Shown: positions 11,513 through 24,192 of the stretch, piece by piece
How positions within the stretch are numbered: the first letter of the stretch is position 1
Layout of the letters: each line of letters begins with the position of its first letter
Origin: Pontederia crassipes
Lineage: Eukaryota > Streptophyta > Magnoliopsida > Commelinales > Pontederiaceae
Direction: 5' to 3'
NCBI GenBank assembly: GCA_030549335.1
Contig: CM060197.1
Location: forward strand, 21,216,501 to 21,280,500
DNA length: 64,000 bases
The notes under the pieces: model-generated
The model's database searches: none
What the model was told of the DNA's origin: nothing
The model's input: the letters and a program-made list of their open reading frames with translations, nothing else
Program-made: the position numbers and the translations under genes

Positions 11513-14500
11513 TTGACTCGTAAGCCTCTAAAACAATGTTGACATGTTAGCTCCTGGGGCCCTTTAAAAGAATGTGAGTTGGCTCCTAGAGGATAATATA
11601 GGACCCGCCAAAATATCTCTGATTTTTCCTTCCTCTCTCTTTCTTGCACGTAGTGCTGCTCCACAATGGATCGAGTAGCCCATGCATGCACAGTGGATTT
11701 GCAGGACGCCATGGAGCAATCACATCCATAACTTTAAAACACTTCCAGCTCATCCACACATGCAAGATGCACCTAATTAAACATCCATTGGGTAAAATCC
11801 ATGTGTAGCTACTATTTTGGTATTTTTAAAATACACCTCTCATTTATAAAGTAAATCTCTATTTATATACATAAAAAGATTCTTAAAACTCGTTTATCAT
11901 GATTTTTTTTCATTCTCTATGTTAGACCACTATGGAGGTTTGAACATTATTATTCTTGAATATTGGAATGTAAAAAAATAATTATTTCTTTTAACATCTT
12001 CTCAATTGCAACTTTTTTTTGCAATAAATTTATAAATTTTAGTCACTAGACTTATCGTAATTTGAGTTAGTTTTGCATCCGAAATTATATTAAGTTATTT
12101 TTTTATTATTTATAAAATATCAATTTTACCCTTACTCCTTTAATATAAGGAAATATGTAACAAATACAAATAATATCTTGAGCATAATATTGCCTAAAAT
12201 ATGATTATTAAATAATATTTTCATCAATATTGATTATTTTTTATTATTAAAATGTTTTTATATTTTAATATGAAATTAAATGCAAAAAATGATATTTCAT
12301 AGTTATTGAAAAGGAAATTACCAAAAATATGGATGAAATGTAATAGAAGAATTTAAATGTTAAATTTGGACAAGTTCAAAATTAAAAGTTATAAATTTAT
12401 AATTTAAAGTTAAATGCCAAAAAAGTTATTGTTGAACCTTCAGTCAAGAGTTGCATCACTTCAGTGACAAACCATCCATTCACAGGATTAAGTCGATATA
12501 AAAAGATTGAACATCTGTATGTGTGTATATATATAGTCTGAATTTTAATATAAGAATTTATTTCTACGAAGCAATAATCAATGACTTCATTAATCAAGAT
12601 CTAACAAGAAGTACATATATTCATATTTGACTTTTTTTTAAAAGCGAGTATTCTACTTAGATATCTTTTACTTGCATATAATTACATGGACTCGTAAATT
12701 TATGTTATATATTTAGATCATGTTTACTAGTTATATTTAATGTTTACACGTTAATTAGTTTGCTAATTAAATTTATTCTTCAATTTGAAAATTAAGACAA
12801 TTTATCAACCAACTTACGAATAAAACTTAATCCACAGTTCTTGATAAGAACCTTTTTCATGCGACATATTGGCACCTCGACTCTTCGACCCTCTTAAAGC
12901 ATATGATTCCAACACAAGGAGCACTACTATGAAGTTTTAACATGCAATGATGGAGCTTATTTTGCGAAGAAGAGAATTTTAACTTTCCTTTTGTTGTTGT
13001 TGTCTGGATGTCGTCTTCTTCTTTTTTCTTCTTCTTCGAATGAAAGGGAAGAGAGAGGGAAGGGAGGGAAAATGATATGATAGTAAGGAGAAAGGAAGAG
13101 AAATAAAGATAGTAAAGATTTTAAATAAACAATAATGTCCTTTTAATATATAAACAAAAAATAAAAGCAAGAGCAAATATATAAAGTCATGTTAAAAGTA
13201 CCCTTCCCTCTATTACACCCTATTTTGAGGTTGAAAAAAAAAATTTCTCAAATGAAGGGACATAAATTTCTCTCCAAACGAGGAAAACTTTTTTTCCTTC
13301 CCTTTTTTTAAACCTCTTTTATCCTCAATCCAAGAACGGCGTAAGGATATGTTTGATTGAGGGTAAAAAAGAAAAATCGATGAAAAGAGAAAAGAGCTTA
13401 TTCGATTCCTCATAATTATTTAAATTTAAATTAGAGAAGAATTAACGTGAAAGTCACATATTTTCTCGTTCATTTCTTTCTAATATCTCTTTTTTTTCAA
13501 CCCTAAATATGGATGAAAAAAAGAGAAAGACATATTTAATAAGTATTGTCATGTTTAGTTATATAAATTAAATATACAAGTATACATATAGAGGATAAAT
13601 CATCTTTATAAAATTATCATTTAATATCAACCAAGCAATGATTATCCTTCTGTGTTTTTTTTCTTTTCATTTTTTATTTTTCCTTCTCATTAATGAATTT
13701 TGAACGAAAGAAACACCAAGAATATTTTTTCCTTTCGAAAAAAGTTGCCTGATTTGTTAGTTAAACATTATTAACTATTAAAAGAATTTGTGTTCTCGCT
13801 TTTTCGCACTTTAAGAAAGAAAGAAGACTCGTGGGAGTTTATACGCAAGATTGCATATCCAAGAATGAGTCACATCACATTTAAATTGGACAAGGGAATA
13901 AAAATAACTTGCACGTGCATGCATTCAATGAAGGATGCAAATTTGTTGAGGGTATCAAGTAAACAAATCTGTCTGCACATGCTCCTTTTGTTTTTCTTGT
14001 TTCACTGAGCAATATATTGGTGGAGGCAATCAAACAAAACCCTGTACTCAACAGTGTCAACTACTTGGTTAATCCTCCTGGTCCCCTTGCCATGCACTCG
14101 TCGTTTTAATTATTAATTGCTCGGTTCAGAAAGTACTATCTATTAGTGCCTAGGAGGCTCCACTGATGTAGCCACAGAAACTTACAGAATTATTTACAAG
14201 AGTATTAAATTTATTTATGGTAGTAAAAGATAGAACACTACAAATTATGTCACATGCATAATTCATCCCTGAATTCCTTAACTTGGAAGCATTTGGCCTC
14301 CCAAATTGACTGAATACAAAGCTACTTTAATTAGTTGAGAGTTGGCATCTTTCTTCATTGGTGTGTAGCTCCTCCTTTATTTTACTTTTTCTTTTACTTG
14401 CAATGTCCTTCCTTTAAGAATGCTTAAAGATGAGAGCCCTCATGAAATATCAACGTCTATAGTGATGTCTTTGGATCAAATCTACTTGTCCCATGGCAAA

Positions 14501-15170
14501 GTTAAATTGGCCACTGATCCACCATATTCCAACTTCATTCTCCTATACATCACTCCTATTAGTTCTTTTTTTAAAACTTTTCTCCTCCAATTTCCTCGTG
14601 AAATATGTTTCTTATTTAGTTGTGCTATGAATAATCCAAGATCTATCACAGTTTGGGCACTTTTTACCTGAAATAATATCTCTGACTAAGATTCTCTCTC
14701 TCTCTCTTTCACACACACACACATTTAGAAATTTATTGTCTAAGAAAGACATAAACAAACCTTAAAGATAAAAATTGTCAGATTTCCAAGTGGCACACCT
14801 CTTACTTGTACATAGGTTCCGAGTTGAGTTATAATCAAATGAATGTGTGTATCTGTTATTTTCTAATTATCTGATTTTTTTATAGATGCTTAACTGTGGA
14901 AAATTATACACCGATGACGAGTAGTTATAAGGGATGAACTACATAATGCCCATGTGAGTGTATGATGGATGCCTTTATTTACCAAAATAAAAGTTATATT
15001 GCGAGAAAAGAAAGGAACACAGTAAAGTAAACAATGAGGTAAAGAATTTTGCACACAACTAACGTGGAGAACTATTCAAGATTTCTTTTAAAAGAAAAAG
15101 GACACATCATTGATAGCCATAACCCTAAAGTCTTCGAGCATCATAATTTGTGTCAAGAGGAAACTAATCC
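11513..15170. other. Intergenic, no gene recognised
   Basis: AT-rich DNA with stops in all frames and no recognisable protein. It contains purine/pyrimidine-rich stretches (13000-13110, 13230-13320, 13440-13530) and a (TC)n-(AC)n microsatellite at 14694-14723. Probably old, unrecognisable repeats. Confidence 0.6.
14694..14723. repeat. Compound (TC)n(AC)n microsatellite
   Basis: Eight TC units followed by seven AC units. Confidence 0.9.
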
Positions 15171-15175
15171 CCCAT
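15171..15175 (+). repeat. 5-bp target-site duplication cccat (left)
   Basis: Identical to 18471-18475 on the other side of the solo LTR. Confidence 0.75.
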
Positions 15176-15683
15176 TATAACTTCTCCAAATTTTGGACCA
15201 AAAATATTTGAACCTGTTGACCGAAATCCTTAAATCCTATATAAAGGATCAATAACTCTTTTAATTTCCTAAAAATCTAGCCGCCAACTCCACTTCTCTC
15301 TTTTTCTTCTCACCAAGAAGAGCCTAAGGTTAGGAGATCTACAGTCTTATTTTTTTCATGGTGACTATATTTTAAGATCAAGAAAGAGAAGATCAAGGTT
15401 TTTAGAAAAAGGACAAGAAGACCTAGAGCCCTCTAGATGAAGAAGAAGGACAACATAATTAGGAAAAGAGGATTTTAGATCTAAAATCCAAAGGTACGTA
15501 AAGGGGATCCAACCCCTCTCTTCCCTCTCAATGATATTTTGTTTGGATTGAGAGTTTCAAGAACACTTTATTTTTTATAGAAATTTTGATTGAGAGTTAC
15601 ATGATTTATGTTGCATAATTTGTTAAATTTGTGACTATTTTGTAATAATTATTTGGGTAGGTTTTTACTTATCTAAAAATTAC

Positions 15684-16975
15684 AAATAATATATAGAGAA
15701 AAGTCCTCAAAGTCTATACAAAAGTTTGTTTCATATGATTAGTTATGATCTAAATATAGGACTACTGTCATGTTGTCTCGGGTAAAATTGTGACAAAATT
15801 ATTAAAAATATTATAAATTGAAAATACTGAATTAGGGTTTGAAATTTATTCACAAATTAAAGGTTCGTGTTATCTTTCTGTGAAAATTGGAATCATTTGA
15901 AATGAACAAGTATAAATCAAATAATTAATATTTTAGTGTCTACTGTCAGAATACTATGTAAAGAATAGATCTCGGTAGTTGTATGAATTTATGGAATTAA
16001 ATTCCAAAAAGATAAAATCCATGAATTTTATATGTGATTCCTGTGAAAGTATATTTTTCGAAAATTAGAATCAATCAAAATGAGCATCTATTTATTGAGA
16101 TATAATTTTTTGATTGATGATGTATCAGAATTGTCAAGTAAGAGAAGTTGATATATTATTATTTCTGTCAACAATTATTATATTCATATTATGCATTTTT
16201 AAATGTTTATATACATTCCAAATACATTTATTGTTGATGTATAATGCTTTCTAATGTTTCCTACATTTTATATATGATGCTATTCATGAAAAATTGATTG
16301 ATGTATTTTTAGACATGCTCGGTCGTAATAAATAATATATAGAGAAAAGTCCTCAAAGTCTATACAAAAGTTTGTTTCATATGATTAGTTATGATCTAAA
16401 TATAGGACTACTGTCATGTTGTCTCGGGTAAAATTGTGACAAAATTATTAAAAACATTACAAATTGAAAATACTGAATTAGGGTTTGAAATTTATTCACA
16501 GATTAAAGGTTCGTGTTATCTTTCTGTGAAAATTGGAATCATTTGAAATGAACAAGTATAAATCAAATAATTAATATTTTAGTGTCTACTGTCAGAATAC
16601 TATGTAAAGAATAGATCTCGGTAGTTGTATGAATTTATGGAATTAAATTCCAAAAAGATAAAATCCATGAATTTTATATGTGATTCCTGTGAAAGTATAT
16701 TTTTCGAAAATTAGAATCAATCAAAATGAGCATCTATTTATTGAGATATAATTTTTTGATTGATGATGTATCAGAATTGTCAAGTAAGAGAAGTTGATAT
16801 ATTATTATTTCTGTCAACAATTATTATATTCATATTATGCATTTTTAAATGTTTATATACATTCCAAATACATTTATTGTTGATGTATAATGCTTTCTAA
16901 TGTTTCCTACATTTTATATATGATGCTATTCATGAAAAATTGATTGATGTATTTTTAGACATGCTCGGTCGTAAT
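15684..16975. repeat. Recent tandem duplication, 646-bp unit, two copies
   Basis: Copy 1 is 15684-16329 and copy 2 is 16330-16975. I see only a handful of differences (for example aaatattataaattg against aaacattacaaattg), so identity is about 99%. The junction ...ggtcgtaat|aaataat shows a simple head-to-tail join. Confidence 0.95.
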
Positions 16976-17181
16976 TAGGCCAAAAAATGAAGAATGATTG
17001 ATACGAATGATTGTTGTATTGCAAAACATAATGCATTTAAAGTTAAAGAAGAATATCCTTCTTACTCATCAATGGTGAAAAGTAAACTCTTGCACTATGT
17101 ACTTCAAGAGAATCTAACCTTGCATAGTAAAGTCTTGCATTTGTGTATGTGCTTTTGAGGGAACAAAATCCCTCATCAGAA

Positions 17182-17298
17182 AGTGTGCATATTCTTTGGA
17201 ATAAAGTATCTCACTATTATAGTGTGCGTATTCTTCAAAATAAAGTCTCTCACTATTATAGTATGCGTATTCCTTGAAATAAAGTCCCTCACTATTAT
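17182..17298. repeat. Tandem repeat, 39-bp unit, three copies
   Basis: Units at 17182, 17221 and 17260 (agtgtgcNtattc...ctcactattat). A degenerate related copy is near 17585-17640. 39 bp is a multiple of three, which keeps a short minus-strand ORF open by chance. Confidence 0.85.
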
Positions 17299-18475
17299 GA
17301 TGTGTGTTCATAAGGATGTGGCCTAGCTAGCCAATGTGATGATGTGATATAATTCACCAACTATGTTAAGATCAAAGATGTTATAAGATCAAGTAAGAAT
17401 GAAAGTGAAGTTAACTTCAAAGTATCCTATAACAAAGAATGAAGGTTAAGATGATAATGAAGAAGTAAAGATGGAAAGTAAAGTCCTACACTTATGGATG
17501 TACTTCAAGGGGACTTAAGCCTGAGAAGTAAAATTCTGCATTTGTGTATGTACTTTTTAAAATAACAATGTCCCTCATTATAAAGTGTGTGTATTCCTAA
17601 ATATTATTAGGAATAAAGTTCCTCACTATTATGATGTGTGTTCCTAAGTATGACTTATGTTATAGAATGAAAGCCAAGATGGTATTTTGTGATAAAGATG
17701 AAAGATGAAGATGACACGTGAAGGAATAAGGATTACATAATAAGAAAGAAAAGAATAATGAAATAAGATCCAAAGAGTTATAAAGTATGAAAGAAGTCAA
17801 GAAGTAAGGATCAAGGAGTTATGAAGAAACTCTTACAATGTACACGACAATGAATGTGAAATGAAATGATATGTTATGTAGGTGATGAATGATATGAATG
17901 TATGTTTCTATTGTATACTACTTGCAGATGATGGATTTAAGGTGAAGTAGGTATGATATGATGTTTATGTTATATGAATGTTGTATGATGAACAAATGTA
18001 AGCATCATGTATTGTCATATAAGGTTCATGATATAGTTCATGGCATGCATGTTCATATGTTATTATTACCACAATGATGATGCATCACATGTAGTATCAT
18101 GTGATAGGATAGCATAGTGTGCATGACCTTTATATACTCTAACTGAGAAACTTTGCACGTTAAATCCATGCAAGTAATCAAGATTAAGTGATGGATGGCA
18201 TCAAGTTCATGACGAAGTATTACACATGCTTAGGGTTAAATAAGTCCTAAAATTCTATATGAACAATGAGGCTAATGATGTAATGAAGAGCTTAGGCATT
18301 TAATGTCTTATGGAATATTAGTCTATTTGATCAATAGAACGTTTTTATTTATTATGATTCTCTCTAGATTCTCAAGTCTTTCGTTATTAAATGATGTATG
18401 GAGAACGGACTAACGACGCAAAATTTTCCTAAATGCCCAAAATTTTTAGAATGGATTTCAAATCGTTACACCCAT

Positions 18476-20400
18476 TATAAGATAAACTTGATTAACTTAA
18501 CTTAGATCCATAGTAGTTATTCCCATAATGTTTTATCATATAAAACCATGCGTACTTTGTGCTTAGTATCATTGTTTTGAATGATGTGATCAAAGATGTG
18601 AATTATTTGACGAAGAAAAAAAGATGTGAATTATACCTAATCTGATTCTACTTCAAGTATTATTTCTTTAACATGGATTTCTAGGATATTTTTGGAAATT
18701 AACTAAAATGGAGAAGTGGTGGGATAAGAGATTGATAATAAAGTAAGGTATGCAAATAATAAGTTCATGTCGGAATAACAAATAATGGAAAACGATGTTG
18801 AGTTTAAGAACGAAGCTTTTATCCATACAGAAGTCATTTTATTCCTCATTATTTATAAAATATTTATAACGAACAATGTAATTTAAATTATATCATATTG
18901 TTTTTTATCACGTAATTTATTTTTTCTCTTCGATATTTTGTTTTACTCATTTTTATTATATTATTTATTTTTTCTAACAAATGTTTTATTTATATATTTA
19001 AAAATTGTAAAATATAAGACAAAAATATCAATAAGAAAAATATGAATAAAAATTATTATATTAATGTATTATTAAAATGAGAGAAATATTTTTTAAAGAA
19101 ATAAAAAATTAGAGATGTATTAATTTGTTTTAAAAGTATTCATTTTTTCTCTTTCCACTAATTTAATAAAATAAAAAATATATAACATTTGAAGAGCCAC
19201 TTCATCCGATCATCCATAACTAATAACATAATATAAATTCAAATATATTTACATAATCTCGCCCAATCATACTCCATATGCTCCTGCTCCTCCAAGACTC
19301 CCAAAGCCAAACAGACTAGAGTCATCTTATAATTATTCTATAATATTTATTAGTTTACCTTATATATATTTAGATGCAATTTTTGGGTAGAAGAAATCCC
19401 AAAATATCCTTATAATTTAGTTAAAAGGGTGATTGGAAATAAAATAAATAAATTTATCCTTCTATTATTGTTAACTAGAACCCTATTGACCAAAATCCAT
19501 GTTCCATATAAGGTAGAGCCCGACCTATGTTTATCTTAACTTGGTTGGCATCAAGTTGTAGAAACTTTTGGCATTTCATCATTGGTAACAAGTCACTATT
19601 AATGATAGAATGCACATTAGAGAAGGTTACCATCTTCACCTATTTGTTTAACAAAGTGAAAATCACCATCTAACATTTCGAAAATTTATCCTAAAACTAA
19701 TGACAATTAGGATAATCGATTGTGTTAGATCATTCGCCATCACATAATTATAATGACATAATTTGACAATAATGCAATGAAAAAATATATATAATAAAAT
19801 AAGATAAAAAATCTCTAAGATTATTTATAAAACATTGTTAAATAATGTCATAGAATGTAAATCATAAGCTAATATTCTTTATTCAATGACATCTCTAAGA
19901 TTTATAGTCTAGTAGACTCAACACACCATCATGACTTTGTTAAATAAATCCTAGATCATGTGCAAACTTCTCCATCGTGAGAAGAGTCGCCATTCATCCA
20001 TAATCTTTAGTTACATGCATGGATCCATAGTGCACTGTTTCCTAATTAGAATATGTAAAGGTCATGCAATGAATGATTCTAAACATGATATGCATATTCA
20101 ATTTCACATATAAAAAAAAAGAAAGATATGCATGTCATGTACTTAGTATATAATCTATCATCGTGCATCATAAAACATGACATGGTAAGACATGTAAATA
20201 ACCATCATCATACGAATAGTATGGAAATAATCACAAGCTAGCAATCATCATTCAATCAATAGGTATATAAGTGACTTGCACTTACCTTAACAATCGTCTT
20301 AATAATTTTATCACAATTATTTTATAACCCTTTCGGACTCTACTTTCATGGACATAAATCTATCATTTCAATCTTTCGCCCTTATAATCTTTAATCTTAT
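18476..20400. other. Intergenic, no gene recognised
   Basis: Very AT-rich with short stop-riddled frames. No protein family, RNA gene or clear element end is visible. Confidence 0.5.
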
Positions 20401-22026
20401 GATAGTTGAGAGTCATGTCGTTAGTTAAGCCTTGGAGACAAAGCTCTCCTCGTCTGCAGGAGACTAAGAATACACTCACCATTGTCGGCATGAGAACGAT
20501 TATTTATGAAGGAAGTGCATACTTACAAGGTGTAAGAACAATTATTTCTTAACAATCCGATAAGATCCATTGAGGGGCGACATATAACTATCCTCATCAA
20601 CTGTATTCATTATGTCTTTCAAACAAATTAAATCATCATTACATCATTTGATCTTCAAGTTTTAATCTAGTTATGAAAGAACATGCAATTGGTGTGTCTA
20701 GGTGTCATATATAATCAGCAATCATCAATCACCTCAGTCACGATCATGACCAAATGGTCATGCTTGTGCCGGGGTGGTCACGGCCGTGACCCATTAGGTT
20801 CACGGGCATGACAAAACCCTAAATTTTAACCCATTGTTCCCCAACTCTATAGCGGCTATGATTGGTTTGTCATGATCGTGCTTAGGTCTAATAATGGTCG
20901 TGACGATGTTGTCATGGGCATTACATGGCTCATTTTTCACCTTTTTTACCATCTATCTCTCATAATCATGACCAAGTTGATCATGATCGTGCTTGAACCT
21001 CCATGATCATGGGCATTATAGAAAGTCGAAGTCTCATCATTTTTTGCACGTTCGATCATTGTCATTTCAAGGGTTGGCACGACCATGCCATCATTCAGAA
21101 TTTTGATTTTTATCATGAAAAATCATGTTTTTTTATGTAGAATTAACATAGGGTTAATTTATTAAACCTCCCCTGAACTATAGTGATTTTTCACATCTGT
21201 CCCTAATATATGAACTTGCCATAGCGCTCTATTAACTATGTCATGATTTTCACTTTAGTCCATCCATCATATTTTGTTAACTTTCCCATTTTTTTAATTT
21301 ATGAAATGACTAAACTACCCTCCTGCAACTTGAAATAAATGTCAATCTTTGTTGAGGGAAATTTAGTTATTTAATAAATAATAAATAAAAAATAACATAA
21401 AAGTTATCAGAATACGACAGCTGGACTAATGTGGAAATCGCGACATAGTTTAGGGAGTGTTACGATAAGTTCGTATATTAGGAGTAGACTCGAAAAATAC
21501 CTATAATTCAAGGGAGGTTTATTAATTAACTCAAAAATATATCCAACATTCATAATACATCTAAAGCATGAATCATAGGGATATAAACAAGTTCCTAACC
21601 TAGTTTTGAACAATATCAATCATGAACATATATGTATTATGGTTTTCCCTAAAGTCATTCAAAACTCTATCTAGGTCATGAAGCATAATAAATCATCATC
21701 TAAAACATCTAGATCTAATCAATGTATTCATGCAACCCTCAATCACATTCTAGTATGAGGACAAGAAGTTCAACATTGAGAGAGGAGAGAGGGGTTGGAT
21801 CCCCTTTACATATCTTGATCAATCCTATTTTGTCTTTTTTATCTTTCTTTATCTTCCTCTACTTCCTTCTTGTTCATCTAGTTCTTCTTTCTCAAGTCCT
21901 AGTCGTCAAGTTGTCAACTAGAGAAAAGAGATTAACAAGGTAACTTTAAATCTTTATATAGGGCAAACATTAGGGTTTGGGTCTAAAATCCCAAATTACC
22001 CTTAGTAAAAACTCAAGGTCGTTACA
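20400..22026 (-). mobile_element. Minus-strand LTR fragment with nested MITE
   Basis: Read on the minus strand it starts tgtaacgacctt at 22026, then a TATA-like ctatataaag (about 21960), then 'aaggggatccaacccctctc' (about 21800), then gattgagNgttgcatgaat. This order is shared with 15176-18470 and 61555-62210. A catgaccgtgac-type word array spans 20720-21060, and a 'tctgcaggag' block near 20450 matches the cccctgca block of the related units. The far end is not identifiable; 20400 is approximate. Confidence 0.6.
21151..21533. mobile_element. MITE with about 100-bp terminal inverted repeats
   Basis: The left arm gggttaatttattaaacctc... and the right arm (reverse complement gagttaattaataaacctcc...) match for about 100 bp, including cctaatata(t/c)gaactt and aactatgtc(a/g)(t/c)gatttt(c)cac. 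No ORF. The flanks give no clean duplication. The long arms suggest a Mutator-type MITE. Confidence 0.75.
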
Positions 22027-24192
22027 CACCAAGTGCTATGAACATTGAATGATGTAAATCTTGATAGATTGTCATGCATTTCCACTGAACATTGTATTAT
22101 TGCATCAGAAAATTCATCATGATTCCATTGTATGGACTACCTTTCACTCTCATATGATTAATTGGCAATAACCTTAAAGATAACTTTTAAGTCAACAAGA
22201 TAAAGAATTAAAATCAAGGATCACAATGTTAAACTTAATGCATCATCGTTATGTTTATTGATTAAGGTTCCACGTAAAATAATATATCATTCTCTCAAAG
22301 TAGGACACTTATCATGGTCTTATCACCACTAATTATCGATATGAAATTATATTATTTGTGTGACATACTTTAAAACAAATTGAATAATTCTTCCATTATT
22401 GATACAAATATAAAAAAAAATTAAAAATAACTTTAATTGATTAAAATAAAGGAGACAAAATAATATTGATACTATTCTTTTGACTTAAACATATCATTGA
22501 TACTAAATCAATGAATTCATTCATCAAGTATGTTTTAGTGAGTCATTAGTACTATGAGAAAGATTATTTCATATTATTGTGCACTATTATTCCTATACTT
22601 AGCTTATGTATTGTTTCATTATATGATCCTTATGTATGCTCTCATATGAAATCACACTTTGTTGTGATCATTTTATTTTTCATATTGAGTTGCAAATTTC
22701 ATGAAAAAATTGTCTCTCGTACAAGCACAAATTAGTGATAGATGAATTTATGATATACAACAATGATGATTAAGTGATTTGCTGCAAATGAATAGAAGGA
22801 TCTATGTAACAACTATATATAGTGTATTCATTTAAACATTAAATTGTAATAAGAATGTAACATTTCTATTCATTCTACAATAATATTGATTATTATCCTA
22901 GACTTTTAGACTTGTGCAATTAACATAGTCATGCTCTCTTAATTGTAGTTGCATTATAATTCCTGTAATTCTTGACTGATTTAAGGTCATATAATAATTA
23001 AACTCAAGTTATTTAGCATCCCTAAGAGTGAAATTACAACGTGACAAGATTATTTTGGAGGATGTTAGACAATCAATGTACATTTATCAAAGCATAAATT
23101 AAGAATATTCTTTATAAACTTGTTTAAAAGGTTAGCAGCAGATATAGTAAATTATTTTGGTGGGGGTATTACACACTATATATTTATCAAATTGCATGAA
23201 TTAAGAACCTATACACTCTTATCTAAAAGGTTAACATCACATAAAATAAATCATTTTTAAAAATTTCAATTCAGAAAACCTCTAAAAGCATTCAGCTTGC
23301 AACAATAATAATTTCATAGCTTGATCCTATTAATATTACTTTCATTCAATTTTGAATTTAATATGATGATTGATCAGAAATAAAAGTACGTGTAGCCACA
23401 CTGCACCATCAAGAATTTAATTTTTACTAACTGAAAAGCTAAAATATGGTCAAAAATTTAGTTTCCATTTTTATTACTTTTGTGTGCCTTTTTCTTATAT
23501 TTTCTACACAAAGGTCGACATATGTAATATTTATTATGAAGTGCCATCATTTGAATCTACTTATCAATCTTTTTAGTTATTGATCAAGTAGAAAATTCTA
23601 TATATGACTTGCTAATAGCAAGCGAATCCTTCAATTCTCTATCGTGTATATTATGAAGTGACACCTTTTTAGTTGAAAATACTTATTAATATTTTGATTT
23701 CTTGATCTAGTTAGCACTTCAAACCCCTTAAAAATACTTTGATTTCTAACCCAAACTATTGAAGAAAGAGATTTGACAAATTAATGAAATCAAATAACTT
23801 TGTTTATGCAATTATAGGACATTTTTTTTGTTTTTGTCTATTATAAAATATTTTTCGATTATCACATAATATATGGGAGTGATTAAATTCAAATTTCAAC
23901 CACACTCATATTCCAATTTGTGTCACCTCATATCACATGTGATTATGATGTAAAAGATTTGTAATAAGGATATTCTATATATGTAAGATTTGAGTTTGAG
24001 ACTGAATAAAATATTTAAAGATGTTAGAAAAAATAGATAGATGGATTGAATGGACCTTGTCAATAAATTGTGAGGGCTTATCTTTCTTTTGAGTGGTATT
24101 CCATTCATGGTTGATGTATAGTTGTCATTTGCCAAAATGCATGGAGTGTTATAATGCATCAACAGGATTGTATTAAACATGTTGACAAATAT
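22027..24192. other. Intergenic, no gene recognised
   Basis: AT-rich, short frames only. Two similar segments of about 80 bp (near 23070 and 23180) flank gggggtattaca, which may be an old LTR end, but no partner could be placed. Confidence 0.5.

Larger units (their letters stand above)
15176..18470 (+). mobile_element. Solo LTR with 5-bp target duplication
   Basis: Begins tataacttctcc (apparently TGTAAC with G changed to A) and ends aatcgttaca, flanked by a perfect cccat. It shares a TATA region (cctatataaagg, about 15235), a C/T-rich leader and 'aaggggatccaacccctctc' (about 15500) with the LTRs at 21780 (reverse) and 38513. Its length of 3295 bp includes a 646-bp internal tandem duplication; without it the LTR would be about 2.65 kb. 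No internal region or coding sequence, as expected after LTR-LTR recombination. Confidence 0.75.

Noticed and set aside
13000..13530. Purine- and pyrimidine-rich stretches that hinted at a MITE
   Set aside because: No inverted termini or target duplication could be found.
17182..17298. Regular repeats considered as a CRISPR array
   Set aside because: Plant nuclear DNA; the units are contiguous with no unique spacers.
17114..17311. 65-codon ORF with a 13-residue repeat
   Set aside because: Produced by a 39-bp tandem repeat in a solo LTR.
22806..23173. Possible small LTR-like unit from tgtaacaact to gggggtattaca
   Set aside because: Only 368 bp, flanks do not match, and no family features.
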